Below the pieces are notes generated by a model that worked only from the letters and a program-made list of their open reading frames with translations, searched no databases and was not told the origin of the DNA. DNA of 64,000 bases from Paenibacillus sp. MMS20-IR301 (lineage in GTDB: Bacteria; Bacillota; Bacilli; Paenibacillales; Paenibacillaceae), in assembly GCF_032302195.1 (NCBI RefSeq), contig NZ_CP135275.1:1736001-1800000 (forward strand), given 5' to 3'. Shown here piece by piece: positions 26,573 to 35,773 of this stretch. Numbering within the stretch: the stretch's first letter is position 1; each line of letters starts with the position of its first letter. The position numbers and the translations under genes were made by a program.

Positions 26573-27357
26573 AATATAATTCTCTCCTTCCTATCCCTGC
26601 TGTCAGTTAAACGTAATGCCATCTGCAGCATCGCTTTAGCGTATTCGGACTGTACCTCGTTTAACCGCCGGGCGGATATGATCTCTTCGATATGACCGCT
26701 GCGGATAAACATCATCCGGTCACATAAATAAGCAGCTGCCTGAAGATCATGTGTGATGAAAATATAGCTCATACCGTACGTCTCTTTCAGCTTCTTCAGC
26801 AGCTCCAGAATTTGGAACTGAACGGATGCATCCAGCGAACTGACGGCTTCATCCAGGAGAATATATTGAGGATCCGTTGAAACTGCCCTGGCAATGCACA
26901 CCCGCTGTGCTTGTCCTCCGGACAGCTCATGGGGATACTTTTTCCGGTAAGAGCTGTCCAAGCCTACTTCATGCAGCAGGCGGTCGATTTTGTGATCAAT
27001 ATCTGCATGCTTACGTCCTTGAAGCTTGAGCGGTTCGGCCACTGCCTTTTCCACACTGTAAAAGGGGTGAATTGAGGAAGTATAATCTTGAAATACAGCG
27101 CTGATCTTTCCCTTTCTGCCGGCCCGCTCCCCTATATCCCTGCCTTCAAATTGAATTGTGCCGCGGTCCGGCTTCTCGATGCCAAGCAGCAGACGTCCCA
27201 AGGTTGATTTGCCGCTGCCGCTCTCTCCGATGATGCCCAGCACCTCGCCTGGCTCTAAGGTAAAGCTGATATGATGCAGCACCTGTTTGCTCTTACTGGA
27301 GAACAATTTGCCCCCGGTATATGATTTCTCCACCTGATTAACGGTCAACAAGCTCAA
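26569..27357 (-). CDS. cntF: Metallophore importer ATPase
   Basis: The protein has about 262 residues with a complete ATPase: Walker A GESGSGKST, Q-loop VFQDYTSS, signature LSGGQAQR, Walker B YILLDEAVSSLD and H-loop FITHD. It is of the oligopeptide/nickel (OppF-type) branch. The frame overlaps cntD by 20 bases. A TTG at 27357 or, better spaced from GGGAGGG, at 27351 is the start. It works with CntD to drive import through CntBC. Confidence 0.9.
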   Translation of the reverse strand: MSLLTVNQVEKSYTGGKLFSSKSKQVLHHISFTLEPGEVLGIIGESGSGKSTLGRLLLGIEKPDRGTIQFEGRDIGERAGRKGKISAVFQDYTSSIHPFYSVEKAVAEPLKLQGRKHADIDHKIDRLLHEVGLDSSYRKKYPHELSGGQAQRVCIARAVSTDPQYILLDEAVSSLDASVQFQILELLKKLKETYGMSYIFITHDLQAAAYLCDRMMFIRSGHIEEIISARRLNEVQSEYAKAMLQMALRLTDSRDRKERIIL

Positions 27358-28159
27358 GCCCTCCCATACTCTGGATGAAGTGGCTATTCAGTGCCTGCTT
27401 CGCTTCGAGAAGATATTTGGTGTACGCATGCCTGGTATTGGTGAAAACCTCGGCAGCTGCTCCGCGCTCGACAATCTCGCCGTCCTTCATAACGACGATA
27501 TCATCAGCAATCCGCTTCACTGCGCCAAGATCATGCGAGACAAAAATCATAGAGCAGCCGGACTCGGCCTTCAGGGAAAGTAACTGCTCCATAACCTCAT
27601 ACTGGGATAAGGTATCCAGTGCAGATGTCGGTTCATCGGCAATAATCAGTGTTGGTTTTAGGACGATTGCCAGTGCAATCATCATTCGCTGCAGCATGCC
27701 TCCCGATAGCTGATGCGGGTATTTATTCATCAATGTTACCGGATCCTTAAGCATAACGCTTTCCATGGCGCCAGCCATCTTCGCTGTAATTTCCGTGTGG
27801 CTCCAGCCATAATGCTGCTTCAGCGTCTCTTTGAAATGATTGCCCACAATACTGGAAGGGTCGAAAGCGCGCATCCCATTTTGCATAATCAGGCATAATT
27901 GCCGGCCTCTTTGCTTCCGCATTTCATGCTCGGAGAGCCCGCCGAGATTCATTCCGTTAAGCTTTATACTTCCGCTCTGTCTAAGGTTAGCCCTATTCAG
28001 ACGCATAATCGCCCGGCAGGTTACAGACTTCCCGCACCCGCTCTCCCCTACAATAGCCAGGCAGCTCTCGGACTTGATCTGAAAGGAGCTGTCCTTGACA
28101 AGGATAGTATCCGTTAAACTATCCCATATACGTAACTTTGAAACCTCCAGTGTATTCAT
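27338..28159 (-). CDS. cntD: Metallophore importer ATPase
   Basis: The protein has 273 residues of the OppD-type branch: Walker A GESGCGKSV, signature LSGGMLQR, Walker B LIIADEPTSALD and H-loop FVSHD. It lies 5 bases after cntC and overlaps cntF, as expected for two ATPase halves made in equal amounts. Confidence 0.9.
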   Translation of the reverse strand: MNTLEVSKLRIWDSLTDTILVKDSSFQIKSESCLAIVGESGCGKSVTCRAIMRLNRANLRQSGSIKLNGMNLGGLSEHEMRKQRGRQLCLIMQNGMRAFDPSSIVGNHFKETLKQHYGWSHTEITAKMAGAMESVMLKDPVTLMNKYPHQLSGGMLQRMMIALAIVLKPTLIIADEPTSALDTLSQYEVMEQLLSLKAESGCSMIFVSHDLGAVKRIADDIVVMKDGEIVERGAAAEVFTNTRHAYTKYLLEAKQALNSHFIQSMGGLELVDR

Positions 28160-28164
28160 TGAAG

Positions 28165-29058
28165 CTATGCCACCTCCTCCCTCTTCAGTTTGGCAGACAA
28201 TCTCGTAAATGCCCGCCGCGGTTTGGACAGCCCTCTTTGCAATTTCGGATCTAAGGCTACTTGCAGCGCATCAGAGCAGAAATTTACCGCGGATACCACA
28301 ATGACGATGGCGAGCCCTGGGGCCAGCATAAGCTCCGGCCGGGAGAACATCACCCCTCGTGCTTCATTAAGCATCATGCCCCACTCTGCATGAGGCGCCT
28401 CGATTCCTAAACCAAGAAAGGACAGTCCGGAGATTTGCAGAATCATCGTTCCAAACGCACTGCTTGAAATGACGGCAAAATCCGGAAGTGCTACAGGCAC
28501 GACATGCTTTATCATAATTGCCATATTACCCATTCCGGTCGTTTTGGCAAATCTTACATAGTCTGTATCGGCATACTGCTGGACCGAAGAGCGGATGACA
28601 CGTGCAAACCAGGCCCATTTCATAACGACAAAGGCAATTAGAATGTTCCGGATTCCCGGGCCCAATATCCCTACTACAGCCAGCGACATGACATAACCTG
28701 GAAAGGAAAGCATTACGTCACAGACCCTCATGATCACACTGTCCGTCTTTCCCTTGAAATAACCGGCCAGCAGTCCGAGCAATGCCCCGAAAAGCGCGGA
28801 TACAGCCAGCGCAACAAATACCCACAGGACACTGGGACGGATGCCGTAAATCAATCTGGATAATACGCAGCGTCCCAAATGATCGTTGCCAAGCAGGTAT
28901 TGCCAGGTCGGTGAAGCATAGCGCAGCTCCATTTGAACTTGCTCCGGACTATGGGGCGCTAACCAAGGTGCAAAGATTCCCGCGACTGCCGTCAACATGA
29001 TGATTATGAGGGATAATGCGGCAAGCTTGTCTCCCCACATCTTTTGGAATACGCTCAT
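28165..29058 (-). CDS. cntC: Metallophore importer permease
   Basis: The protein has 297 residues, OppC/NikC-type. It has an N-terminal helix, then the ML-GNDHLGRCVLSRLIYG motif typical of the family, and a C-terminal five-helix core with an ATPase-contact loop near FAKTTGMGNMAIMIKHVVP. Its ATG follows the cntB stop without a gap (TAGATG). Confidence 0.9.
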   Translation of the reverse strand: MSVFQKMWGDKLAALSLIIIMLTAVAGIFAPWLAPHSPEQVQMELRYASPTWQYLLGNDHLGRCVLSRLIYGIRPSVLWVFVALAVSALFGALLGLLAGYFKGKTDSVIMRVCDVMLSFPGYVMSLAVVGILGPGIRNILIAFVVMKWAWFARVIRSSVQQYADTDYVRFAKTTGMGNMAIMIKHVVPVALPDFAVISSSAFGTMILQISGLSFLGLGIEAPHAEWGMMLNEARGVMFSRPELMLAPGLAIVIVVSAVNFCSDALQVALDPKLQRGLSKPRRAFTRLSAKLKREEVA

Positions 29059-29991
29059 CTAGAACTCCTTTCTTAACTTGGGGTCCAGTGCTGCATTAAT
29101 GAGATCCGAGAGTGTATTAAACAGCACGAAGGAGACGGCCAGCAGCAGGACATAAGCCTGAATGACCGGAAAATCCCTCCCCAGGATTGAATTTACGGTT
29201 AAAGTGCCTAAACCGGGCCAGGCGAAGATGCTTTCGACGACGACTGTACTCCCCAGAATAATGGGGACCGCCATGCAGAACACAGAAGTAGCAACCTGCA
29301 TTGAATTCTTTAACATCATCAGCGTAATTTTACTCTCCTGCAGACCGCAGGCTCTGGCATACAGCGTGTAGTCCTCATGCAGCTGGCTTAGCATTGAACT
29401 GCGGACAAGACGGAAGTAAATACCTGCATAGCTGACCGTAAGGACAATTACCGGCAGAATGTAGCTGGCCCAGGAATCCATTCCGCTGGTCGGCAGCCAA
29501 TCCAGCTTTACTGAGAAATACCAGATCATCATCGCTGCAAGCCATGCCGACGGCATGGAGGTCAGGAAGAATGATATACCCCGGATCGAACGGTCAAGTA
29601 GCCGCCCTTCTTGTAACGCACAGAGAACTCCGAGCCCGACGGAAAAAGCCAGAATAGCAATCACCGATACCATAGTTAACTTGAGCGTGTTCATAAAGGC
29701 CGGGCCAAGCAGCGCCCACACCGCTGTGCCCGTGATATAAGAGTTTCCGAATTCCAGGCGGAAGCAGGAGGTCAGCCAATCAAAGTAACGGATCAGAAAA
29801 GGCCGGTCCATGCCTAGTGCAGCTTTGGTCTCCATGAGCAAGGCTTCAGTGACTTGCGGGACCCCTTGTGCCCGGAGAACAACCTCGGCCGGGTCCAGCG
29901 GCGAGAGGTTGTTCAGAGCAAAGGTCAGGAATGAGATAATGATCAGCAGCGGAACCGCAAGCAATGATCTTTTGAGGATAAAACCGCCCAT
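29059..29991 (-). CDS. cntB: Metallophore importer permease
   Basis: The protein has 310 residues, OppB/NikB-type. ILKRSLLAVPLLIIISFLTF forms the first helix, and the ATPase-contact loop is in YARACGLQESKITLMMLKNS. Position between cntA and cntC and the joined stop/start with cntC support the name. Confidence 0.9.
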   Translation of the reverse strand: MGGFILKRSLLAVPLLIIISFLTFALNNLSPLDPAEVVLRAQGVPQVTEALLMETKAALGMDRPFLIRYFDWLTSCFRLEFGNSYITGTAVWALLGPAFMNTLKLTMVSVIAILAFSVGLGVLCALQEGRLLDRSIRGISFFLTSMPSAWLAAMMIWYFSVKLDWLPTSGMDSWASYILPVIVLTVSYAGIYFRLVRSSMLSQLHEDYTLYARACGLQESKITLMMLKNSMQVATSVFCMAVPIILGSTVVVESIFAWPGLGTLTVNSILGRDFPVIQAYVLLLAVSFVLFNTLSDLINAALDPKLRKEF

Positions 29992-30015
29992 ACAGACCTT
30001 CCTTTCCTTAACCGG

Positions 30016-31617
30016 TTATTCAAAAAACATATTCTCGAAAGGCAGCTCAAATTGCGTCTGCTTAAAGCCGATGCCCTGCAAGCCGCTTGGAGCCACTATA
30101 GTAAGATTTCCGTTCGTAACCGGAATGAAGACGGCTTCATCATGGACAATCGTCAGAATATCCGTGTACAGTGATTTTCGCTGATCCTCTGTGGTAGTTG
30201 CCATAACCCTGTTTATCTTGTCATAAAGCTGCTCTGCTTGAGCAATACCGCTTGTTGCATGATAGTATGAGGATTCAGAGGTAAATGCAGAAACTGTACT
30301 TTGCGGGTCATAGGCAAGGCCCCATGTCTGGTTGAACAGCAGATCATAAGTCCCTGCTGCTCTCCGGTTAGCGATGGAGGAGGAATCTTCGCCAATCAGC
30401 TTCAGCTCCATGCCGAGCCCTTTCACCGTATTTTGGATCAGTTCGGCTTGTGTCTTCTGGGATATGGAAGCTGCATCATAATAGAGCTCCATGGATAAAG
30501 GCTTATCGTCTTTAGTGCGGGTTCCGCCGTCTGAGACATTCCAGCCAGCATCGTCCAGCAGCTGTGCTGCCGCCTCCAAATCATAGGCACGCGTCTTTAA
30601 TCCGATATCTGCATAGTTCACATTGGCGGAAAATAATGTTTCAGCGGGCGTTTCTTTTCCGCTAAAAATTTGACGGGCGATACTTTCACGGTCGATTGCA
30701 TGCCAAATCGCTTCGCGGACTGCTTTTTCCTGTGCAGGACTTCCGGCTTTGCTGCTGTTGGCCACAATTACTTTCGTGTTCATCGGCTCACTTCTAACGA
30801 CTTGATAATCACCGGCCGCAATCAGACGGTCCATTGCCTCTGTATCAATGCTGTCCGTTCCCCTGTCATCAGTAAAGACAAAGTTAACTTCCCCTTTTTG
30901 CAGGGCCAGGTAAGTTGTTTCTCCTGTCGGGAGCACCTTGGCGGTAATTTGCTTAATCTTCGGTGCGCCGTTCCAGTAATCAGGATTAGCTTCAAAGATA
31001 GCATACTGATCTGTCTGATGTTCGATGAGCCGGTAAGGGCCGGTTCCGTTATAACCGTTTACTCCATCCTTGGTTTCCCCGTGAATAAAGTTTTTCGGTG
31101 ACAGGAAGACGTAAGGTCTGGTCATGGAAAGCTCAAGCAACGCAGGATAATACGGCTCTGACAAGGTCATCTGGAAGGTATATTCATCCACCGCTTTGGT
31201 ATCGACAATTTTGGTGGACAGTTTGATCCACGAATGCTTGACCGCATTATGCTGCACTGCATCGATATTCTGTTTAACTGCCTCTGCATTAAACGGTTCT
31301 CCATCGTGGAAGACAACGCCTTGTCTCAGTTGAAACGTATACACAGTTCCGTCTTCGGAGATGGTCCAGGATTCTGCCAACAGCGGCTTGATTCCTTCAG
31401 GTGTGTTTTCGACCAGTGATTCGTAGACCATTCCTTGGGCCGGCATAGAGCCTGGATAAAGATGCGGATTCATATCGTTAATATCCTTGACTGTTGCGTA
31501 AACGAGCTCCTGCTTTGGACTGGACGCAGCGGTTTGTCCGTTCTCCGCCTTACCGCATCCGGCCAGCAAAGCCAGCGCCGTGACTGCCGCCAGTAAAGTG
31601 ATTAATTTTCGTTTCAT
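30016..31617 (-). CDS. cntA: Metallophore-binding lipoprotein
   Basis: The protein has 533 residues with a lipobox LAGC (Cys21). It belongs to the family 5 oligopeptide/nickel-binding proteins (EDGTVYTFQLRQGVVFHDGEPF, GTGPYRLIEH). GGGGGA lies 6 bases before the ATG. It would capture the metal-loaded opine outside the cell and deliver it to CntBC. It is the first transporter gene after the three biosynthetic genes, as in Staphylococcus aureus. Confidence 0.9.
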   Translation of the reverse strand: MKRKLITLLAAVTALALLAGCGKAENGQTAASSPKQELVYATVKDINDMNPHLYPGSMPAQGMVYESLVENTPEGIKPLLAESWTISEDGTVYTFQLRQGVVFHDGEPFNAEAVKQNIDAVQHNAVKHSWIKLSTKIVDTKAVDEYTFQMTLSEPYYPALLELSMTRPYVFLSPKNFIHGETKDGVNGYNGTGPYRLIEHQTDQYAIFEANPDYWNGAPKIKQITAKVLPTGETTYLALQKGEVNFVFTDDRGTDSIDTEAMDRLIAAGDYQVVRSEPMNTKVIVANSSKAGSPAQEKAVREAIWHAIDRESIARQIFSGKETPAETLFSANVNYADIGLKTRAYDLEAAAQLLDDAGWNVSDGGTRTKDDKPLSMELYYDAASISQKTQAELIQNTVKGLGMELKLIGEDSSSIANRRAAGTYDLLFNQTWGLAYDPQSTVSAFTSESSYYHATSGIAQAEQLYDKINRVMATTTEDQRKSLYTDILTIVHDEAVFIPVTNGNLTIVAPSGLQGIGFKQTQFELPFENMFFE

Positions 31618-31664
31618 TTGATTTCCCCCATGTTATGTTTATAGTTTCTGGAGCTGCATCTGTA

Positions 31665-32957
31665 TCACACAGTCAAATCACTGCAGATCAATTGAATATC
31701 TTCCGAAAACGCCTGTATTTGAAACGCACCGGAGAGGTTCTGTCCCTGAAGCAATCGGGCTGAGAACATTAATTGCTGCTCATACCGGTCAATAAAGGTA
31801 TCAATAGTCGGGCAGCTCCGCTTCAAGTGCCGGGCCAGGCCCTGAATAATTTTGGTGCGGTAATAATCCTCCTTAGGCATTCGTGGAACATCCCACGCCC
31901 CGTCCCGGTTTGTGAATATAGACTGGATGGGAACTGCTGAGAAGTCGTAGTATCGTCCGTCCGAATCCGGTTCAGAAAACGGGTCGATCAGCAAGGAGGC
32001 ATAACGGATGTACAGCAGATACTCCTGATGCACCGGTTCAAGCGAAATGAAGCTGTCGATGCTTGCCTGCGGCAAGCTCTCTGTTCTGACCGGATAATTA
32101 TCCTCTGTCATAAACTTAAGGAGATTCATACTCTTCAGATTTAAAGCCTCAAACAATACAGACAGCTCTTTCCAGCATTCCAGCATTTCATGGATTAGCG
32201 TGTACGTAACCGGGCCTTCAGGAAATAATTTGTATACATACTTAACTCCTGATCTTTGCCTGAATACGGTATTGAGCGAGAAGTCATTCATAAACAGCGC
32301 CGGATGCACGAACAGGGAAATATTTCTGCTCTCGGCCTCCAGCGGGGACTTCATAACCTCCAGCATGATATCTAGGCGGTCGTACAGCCCGGTTAACCTG
32401 TTCACATTTATATTTTTCACATGCGTGGAGCCAATGAACAGCTTTCTTTTCACGGCCGTGGTTAGTACACAGTTTGACGGTTGTCCATCAATCCAGCGGG
32501 TATCGCCCAAATAAGTGGAGCAGCTGATTACTTCCGCTTCCAGGCCGGTCTTTTGTATGTATTTGTGAACCAGACTGTTAGAGCCCAAAGTTGGAGAAAT
32601 CAACAGAATGCATTTTACATGCGCCAGCACATCCCTGTTAAGGCTGCTTAATACACTCAGATAAGCATCCGCAGTCACGTTAAGGATGATAGTATCCCAG
32701 CTCCCCGTCACGGTTTCATAGCCGTGAAATACCTGCTCCGGGCAGCACTCGCCCTCCAGCAACTGGTGGGATTCATTCTGCACCCTCGAGTACAAGCGGT
32801 TTCCGCCCGAATGGAGTGCAGCCATGAATAGTTCGGAGCGGCTTGAGACCCGTCCGGCTAATCCCAGCTCACAGTGAAAATCATTTTTGATCAGCACCGC
32901 CAGCTGAACCGCAGCAGGCCCTGTGCCCAGCAATAGAACGCGCTTGAACCCGTCCAT
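31665..32957 (-). CDS. cntM: Opine metallophore dehydrogenase (staphylopine-dehydrogenase family)
   Basis: The protein has 430 residues. An N-terminal Rossmann fold with VLLLGTGPAAVQLA binds NADPH, and a C-terminal catalytic domain follows (FALNTVFRQRSGVKYVYKLFPEGP-type block, residues about 225-250). It reductively joins the CntL product to a 2-oxo acid to finish the metallophore. Pyruvate gives staphylopine, and 2-oxoglutarate gives the pseudopaline/bacillopaline type. Which one is used here cannot be settled by eye. GGGAGG lies 5 bases before the ATG. Confidence 0.9.
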   Translation of the reverse strand: MDGFKRVLLLGTGPAAVQLAVLIKNDFHCELGLAGRVSSRSELFMAALHSGGNRLYSRVQNESHQLLEGECCPEQVFHGYETVTGSWDTIILNVTADAYLSVLSSLNRDVLAHVKCILLISPTLGSNSLVHKYIQKTGLEAEVISCSTYLGDTRWIDGQPSNCVLTTAVKRKLFIGSTHVKNINVNRLTGLYDRLDIMLEVMKSPLEAESRNISLFVHPALFMNDFSLNTVFRQRSGVKYVYKLFPEGPVTYTLIHEMLECWKELSVLFEALNLKSMNLLKFMTEDNYPVRTESLPQASIDSFISLEPVHQEYLLYIRYASLLIDPFSEPDSDGRYYDFSAVPIQSIFTNRDGAWDVPRMPKEDYYRTKIIQGLARHLKRSCPTIDTFIDRYEQQLMFSARLLQGQNLSGAFQIQAFSEDIQLICSDLTV

Positions 32958-32983
32958 TATGGCCTCCCTTCTTAAGCAAACCT

Positions 32984-33766
32984 CTAAACTTTACAGTACA
33001 ATGCTACGTCAAAGACTTGACCGGGACACGATAGCTGCTCTGCGATCCTCCATTTGGACTCATCCACAGGCTGCATGGGATAATTGAAAAGCGATTTAAG
33101 CTGATTCCCGTAACGCATGGATACAACAACTCCCTTAGAGGTAAGTGCATGCAACCGATCCAGTAATTCATACTTCAAGGCAACCGTTGAGCTGAAAATA
33201 ATATGAGTTGCCGCCTTTATTTCCAGCTTGAAATCATGTATTTCCCCTGTTACCAGACGTATAGGCAAAGTACTGCCCAGCTTTTTCAGGACATTGTTGC
33301 TAAGCTCAACCGCTTCCTTATCAATATCTAATCCAAGCACCTCCACATTCTTTTGCCGGCCTATGAGCATCGGAGTTATCGGAAACGCCCCTGACCCGAT
33401 CATTACAACCTTTGAATCAGAGCTGAGGTGAAAGCTCCCGAATTCCTGTTCAATACAGGATTCAACATTTGCAAAATAAGCAGCTGCCTCTTCAACTCCG
33501 CCTAATACTTTAATTGCACGGTTCTTCTCCATAATGGAAACACATCTGGCGGAAACCTCTCTTAATTCTGCTGCTAGCTCATGCCCTCTCCTTGAGCCTG
33601 GTTGTTCAAGCTCCTCCCACAACGGTATATTGCTTGGGTTCATGATAAAACCGGTATAACTATCAATAAGTTCAGTGAGCTCTGCGCTTCTCTTTGCTGT
33701 ACCATCATACATATCCGCTATTTGCCTGAACTTAGATGCGTAATCATGAAGTGAATACAGGGACAT
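32984..33766 (-). CDS. cntL: Nicotianamine synthase-like aminobutanoyltransferase
   Basis: The ATG at 33766 is preferred; a TTG two codons upstream is possible. The protein has 260 residues. A helical N-terminus precedes an S-adenosylmethionine-binding fold (VVMIGSGAFPITPMLIG, LGLDIDKEAVELS). This small bacterial nicotianamine synthase transfers the aminobutanoyl group of S-adenosylmethionine to histidine. The racemase gene beside it implies D-histidine as acceptor. Confidence 0.9.
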   Translation of the reverse strand: MSLYSLHDYASKFRQIADMYDGTAKRSAELTELIDSYTGFIMNPSNIPLWEELEQPGSRRGHELAAELREVSARCVSIMEKNRAIKVLGGVEEAAAYFANVESCIEQEFGSFHLSSDSKVVMIGSGAFPITPMLIGRQKNVEVLGLDIDKEAVELSNNVLKKLGSTLPIRLVTGEIHDFKLEIKAATHIIFSSTVALKYELLDRLHALTSKGVVVSMRYGNQLKSLFNYPMQPVDESKWRIAEQLSCPGQVFDVALYCKV

Positions 33767-33795
33767 CTCCAATCAGCACCTCTCATTAGTATGAG

Positions 33796-34632
33796 TTAAA
33801 GATGGATATATGCTTTACCCTCTGCAACAATGCTGACATTGCCTGATATACTCACACCTGAAATTTTGTGTTCCTCGCAACTTGCTGAGACCCGGATAAT
33901 TCCGCCGGGCTGTTGTATCGGTGCCTCAAATAATGTTCGATTCTTCCAAGCGGCATAGGCACCCACTGAAGCGGTTCCTGATCCGCAGCCTCTTTCCCAA
34001 ACCAGACTATCCAGCGCCGGAACATACATAAGCGGGAGCAGCTCATTAGAATCAGGCTTGAACAACAGGACACCGATGAGAGGATAGGATGATGTAATCT
34101 CAAGCATCCTTGCTAAATTCTCAGCCAATTTCTTTAAGGAGCCGGTAAACTGCTGTACTTCTAGAATAATGTGAAGGAAATCGGAGTATTGGACTAGCCC
34201 GGCGGTGTAATTATTGCCCTCGTGCTTTAAAGTTCTGGCTTCTATATTCCTGGGGACAGGCATCATAACCTTGCAGAAGAAATCATCCTCATCTGTTTTT
34301 TGTACCAGACAGTTGATCAATTGATCTGTTCCGGAGGCCTCCAAATGAATTGTTGTGGATTCACTTGGATGGATTGTCTGCTGGTGTGCGGTGAGTGCAG
34401 CCAATGCCATACAGGCATTTCCGCAAAACTCACCTCCTGCCATATTCAGGGCAGCAACAGCACCGGGATGTGTAGCTTGTTTGATGAAGCCAACCTGCTC
34501 GGCAAATACATTGTCGTAGGACATGAGCCTTGAAGCAATCGGAGCATATTCCTCTTCGCTATGCATGCTTTTTACCAGAATGGTCATGTTTTGAGTGGGA
34601 CTTAATTTTGCGAATGATATTTCCTGAAGCAT
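33796..34632 (-). CDS. cntK: Histidine racemase, diaminopimelate-epimerase fold
   Basis: The protein has 278 residues in two pseudo-symmetric halves. The two catalytic cysteines lie in GGEFCGNACMA and WERGCGSGTAS, replacing the usual epimerase motifs and matching CntK. It converts L- to D-histidine for CntL. It is the first gene of the operon, with GGGGGTGAGGG directly before the ATG and a Zur-box-like site plus promoter upstream. Confidence 0.9.
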   Translation of the reverse strand: MLQEISFAKLSPTQNMTILVKSMHSEEEYAPIASRLMSYDNVFAEQVGFIKQATHPGAVAALNMAGGEFCGNACMALAALTAHQQTIHPSESTTIHLEASGTDQLINCLVQKTDEDDFFCKVMMPVPRNIEARTLKHEGNNYTAGLVQYSDFLHIILEVQQFTGSLKKLAENLARMLEITSSYPLIGVLLFKPDSNELLPLMYVPALDSLVWERGCGSGTASVGAYAAWKNRTLFEAPIQQPGGIIRVSASCEEHKISGVSISGNVSIVAEGKAYIHL

Positions 34633-34667
34633 CCCTCACCCCCGGCATAGTATTGAATGAAAAGCCT

Positions 34668-34688
34668 AAATAGTAATGATTACGATTA
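34668..34688 (-). promoter_or_regulatory. Zur-box-like operator of the cnt operon
   Basis: TAGTAATGATTACGA (34671-34685) is a 7-1-7 palindrome with one mismatch to the known Bacillus-type Zur core TCGTAAT-n-ATTACGA, and has A/T flanks. It lies about 10 bases downstream of the -10 box, where a zinc-loaded repressor would block transcription. Zinc starvation would then induce the operon. Confidence 0.75.
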
Positions 34689-34697
34689 ACAATGTAA

Positions 34698-34726
34698 ATT
34701 ATATCCATGATTATGACTTTGGTCAA
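34698..34726 (-). promoter_or_regulatory. Sigma-A promoter of the cnt operon
   Basis: On the minus strand TTGACC (34721-34726) and TATAAT (34698-34703) are 17 bases apart, close to consensus. The start would fall at or just before the Zur-box-like site. Confidence 0.85.
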
Positions 34727-34764
34727 TATATTCTTTTTTTATTTTGCTAGGACTGCTCCTGTAC

Positions 34765-34810
34765 AAAAAAAGCTTTCCAGCTGATACCTTAATTAGGCAC
34801 AGGGAAAGCT
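34765..34810 (-). terminator. Terminator of the DUF4240 gene
   Basis: AGCTTTCC pairs with GGAAAGCT, followed on the minus strand by a run of seven T. It separates the upstream gene from the cnt promoter. Confidence 0.75.
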
Positions 34811-34919
34811 TCTGTTCAAAATGATATACCGGGATACCTATCAAATCGGTAAAGGGAGCAGTAGTACGGTCTTTTTATACACTCAAATATCCCTCCATGG
34901 GGCTAACGTTAATCTCTTG

Positions 34920-35483
34920 TTACCAATCAAAAGCCTCGCACAGTTTTGGAAGCCACTTGTGCATCGCTTCTTCGTCGTCTTCGTCCCAATCCTGATCGAT
35001 ATCATCCGCGTACGTGATTTCGGATGTAATGGCCTCAACCGTTCCATCGGCAAGCGGATGGTTGTCAAGGGCAGCATAGAACAGCTCATAATCTGGCGGC
35101 AAGCCGAGCTGATGAAGATAGGCGTTGCAGGCTGCACCCAGGATGCGCTCAAAACTTACGTCTCCCTCGCAAGCCTCTACTTCCGCAAGCGAATCGGGAT
35201 TGTTCAGCGCATTAAGGAAAACATCCTTGCCCTGGGCCGTCAGCCATCCGCGAAAATAATCAAAACCGTCGTCCGAACACCCTCCGTTAATCGTATAAGC
35301 CGCCGCCCAAAGTTTGTTTTTATAAGAGAGCTGCTGATACAGGCTGAATATCTGCTGCCACTGTAAAATTTCGGCCGGTTTAAGCGATGACAACGCTTGA
35401 ACCAATGGCTCGTACATCCTCTCCCAGCCGTTTGCCAATGACCTGGCTTGATCAATGATGCTCCAAAAGGTTTCCTTATTCAT
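34920..35483 (-). CDS. DUF4240 domain protein
   Basis: The ATG at 35483 follows AGAAGGAG by 7 bases. The protein has 187 residues. MNKETFWSIIDQA at the start, GGCSDDGFDYFRGWLTAQG in the middle and the acidic C-terminus are typical of DUF4240. It is a cytoplasmic single-domain protein with no known activity. Relatives often sit near polymorphic-toxin or immunity-type genes, but no toxin is seen here. Confidence 0.85.
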   Translation of the reverse strand: MNKETFWSIIDQARSLANGWERMYEPLVQALSSLKPAEILQWQQIFSLYQQLSYKNKLWAAAYTINGGCSDDGFDYFRGWLTAQGKDVFLNALNNPDSLAEVEACEGDVSFERILGAACNAYLHQLGLPPDYELFYAALDNHPLADGTVEAITSEITYADDIDQDWDEDDEEAMHKWLPKLCEAFDW

Positions 35484-35687
35484 GCTGTTGCTCCTTCTCA
35501 CCTGACCGGTGTTTGGTATGGATACTGGTTTCCTAAGAGATTAACGTTATATGAGAACAGGAAGTACCCTTATTTATAGCTGGACCAAAGTCTTAAATAG
35601 ATGCTGGGCTCAGGTTTGTTTCTCGCCAATTTGTCAAGTGTAATACTCCTAATCGTAATACATATAACCTTTAAGGAGTGAAATGGC

Positions 35688-35756
35688 TTGAAATCATCTA
35701 AGATTGGCGGGCAAACAGTGAAAAAGGTAGATAGAAAAGTAATTCAAGAATCGTGA
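35688..35756 (+). CDS. Possible 22-residue peptide
   Basis: AAGGAGTG lies 9 bases before a TTG that opens a 22-codon frame rich in Lys (GGQTVKKVDRKVIQES). The ribosome site is good, but the frame is short and no family is known. It may be the start of a lost gene. Confidence 0.25.
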   Translation: MKSSKIGGQTVKKVDRKVIQES

Positions 35757-35773
35757 AGAGGGCTACAACCTGA

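Noticed and set aside
34821..35366. 181-codon + strand frame
   Set aside because: It is antisense to the DUF4240 gene, which has a good ribosome site and family motifs.
35635..35672. Possible second Zur-like site (TAATCGTAATACAT)
   Set aside because: Only one half-site resembles the core, and there is no symmetric partner.
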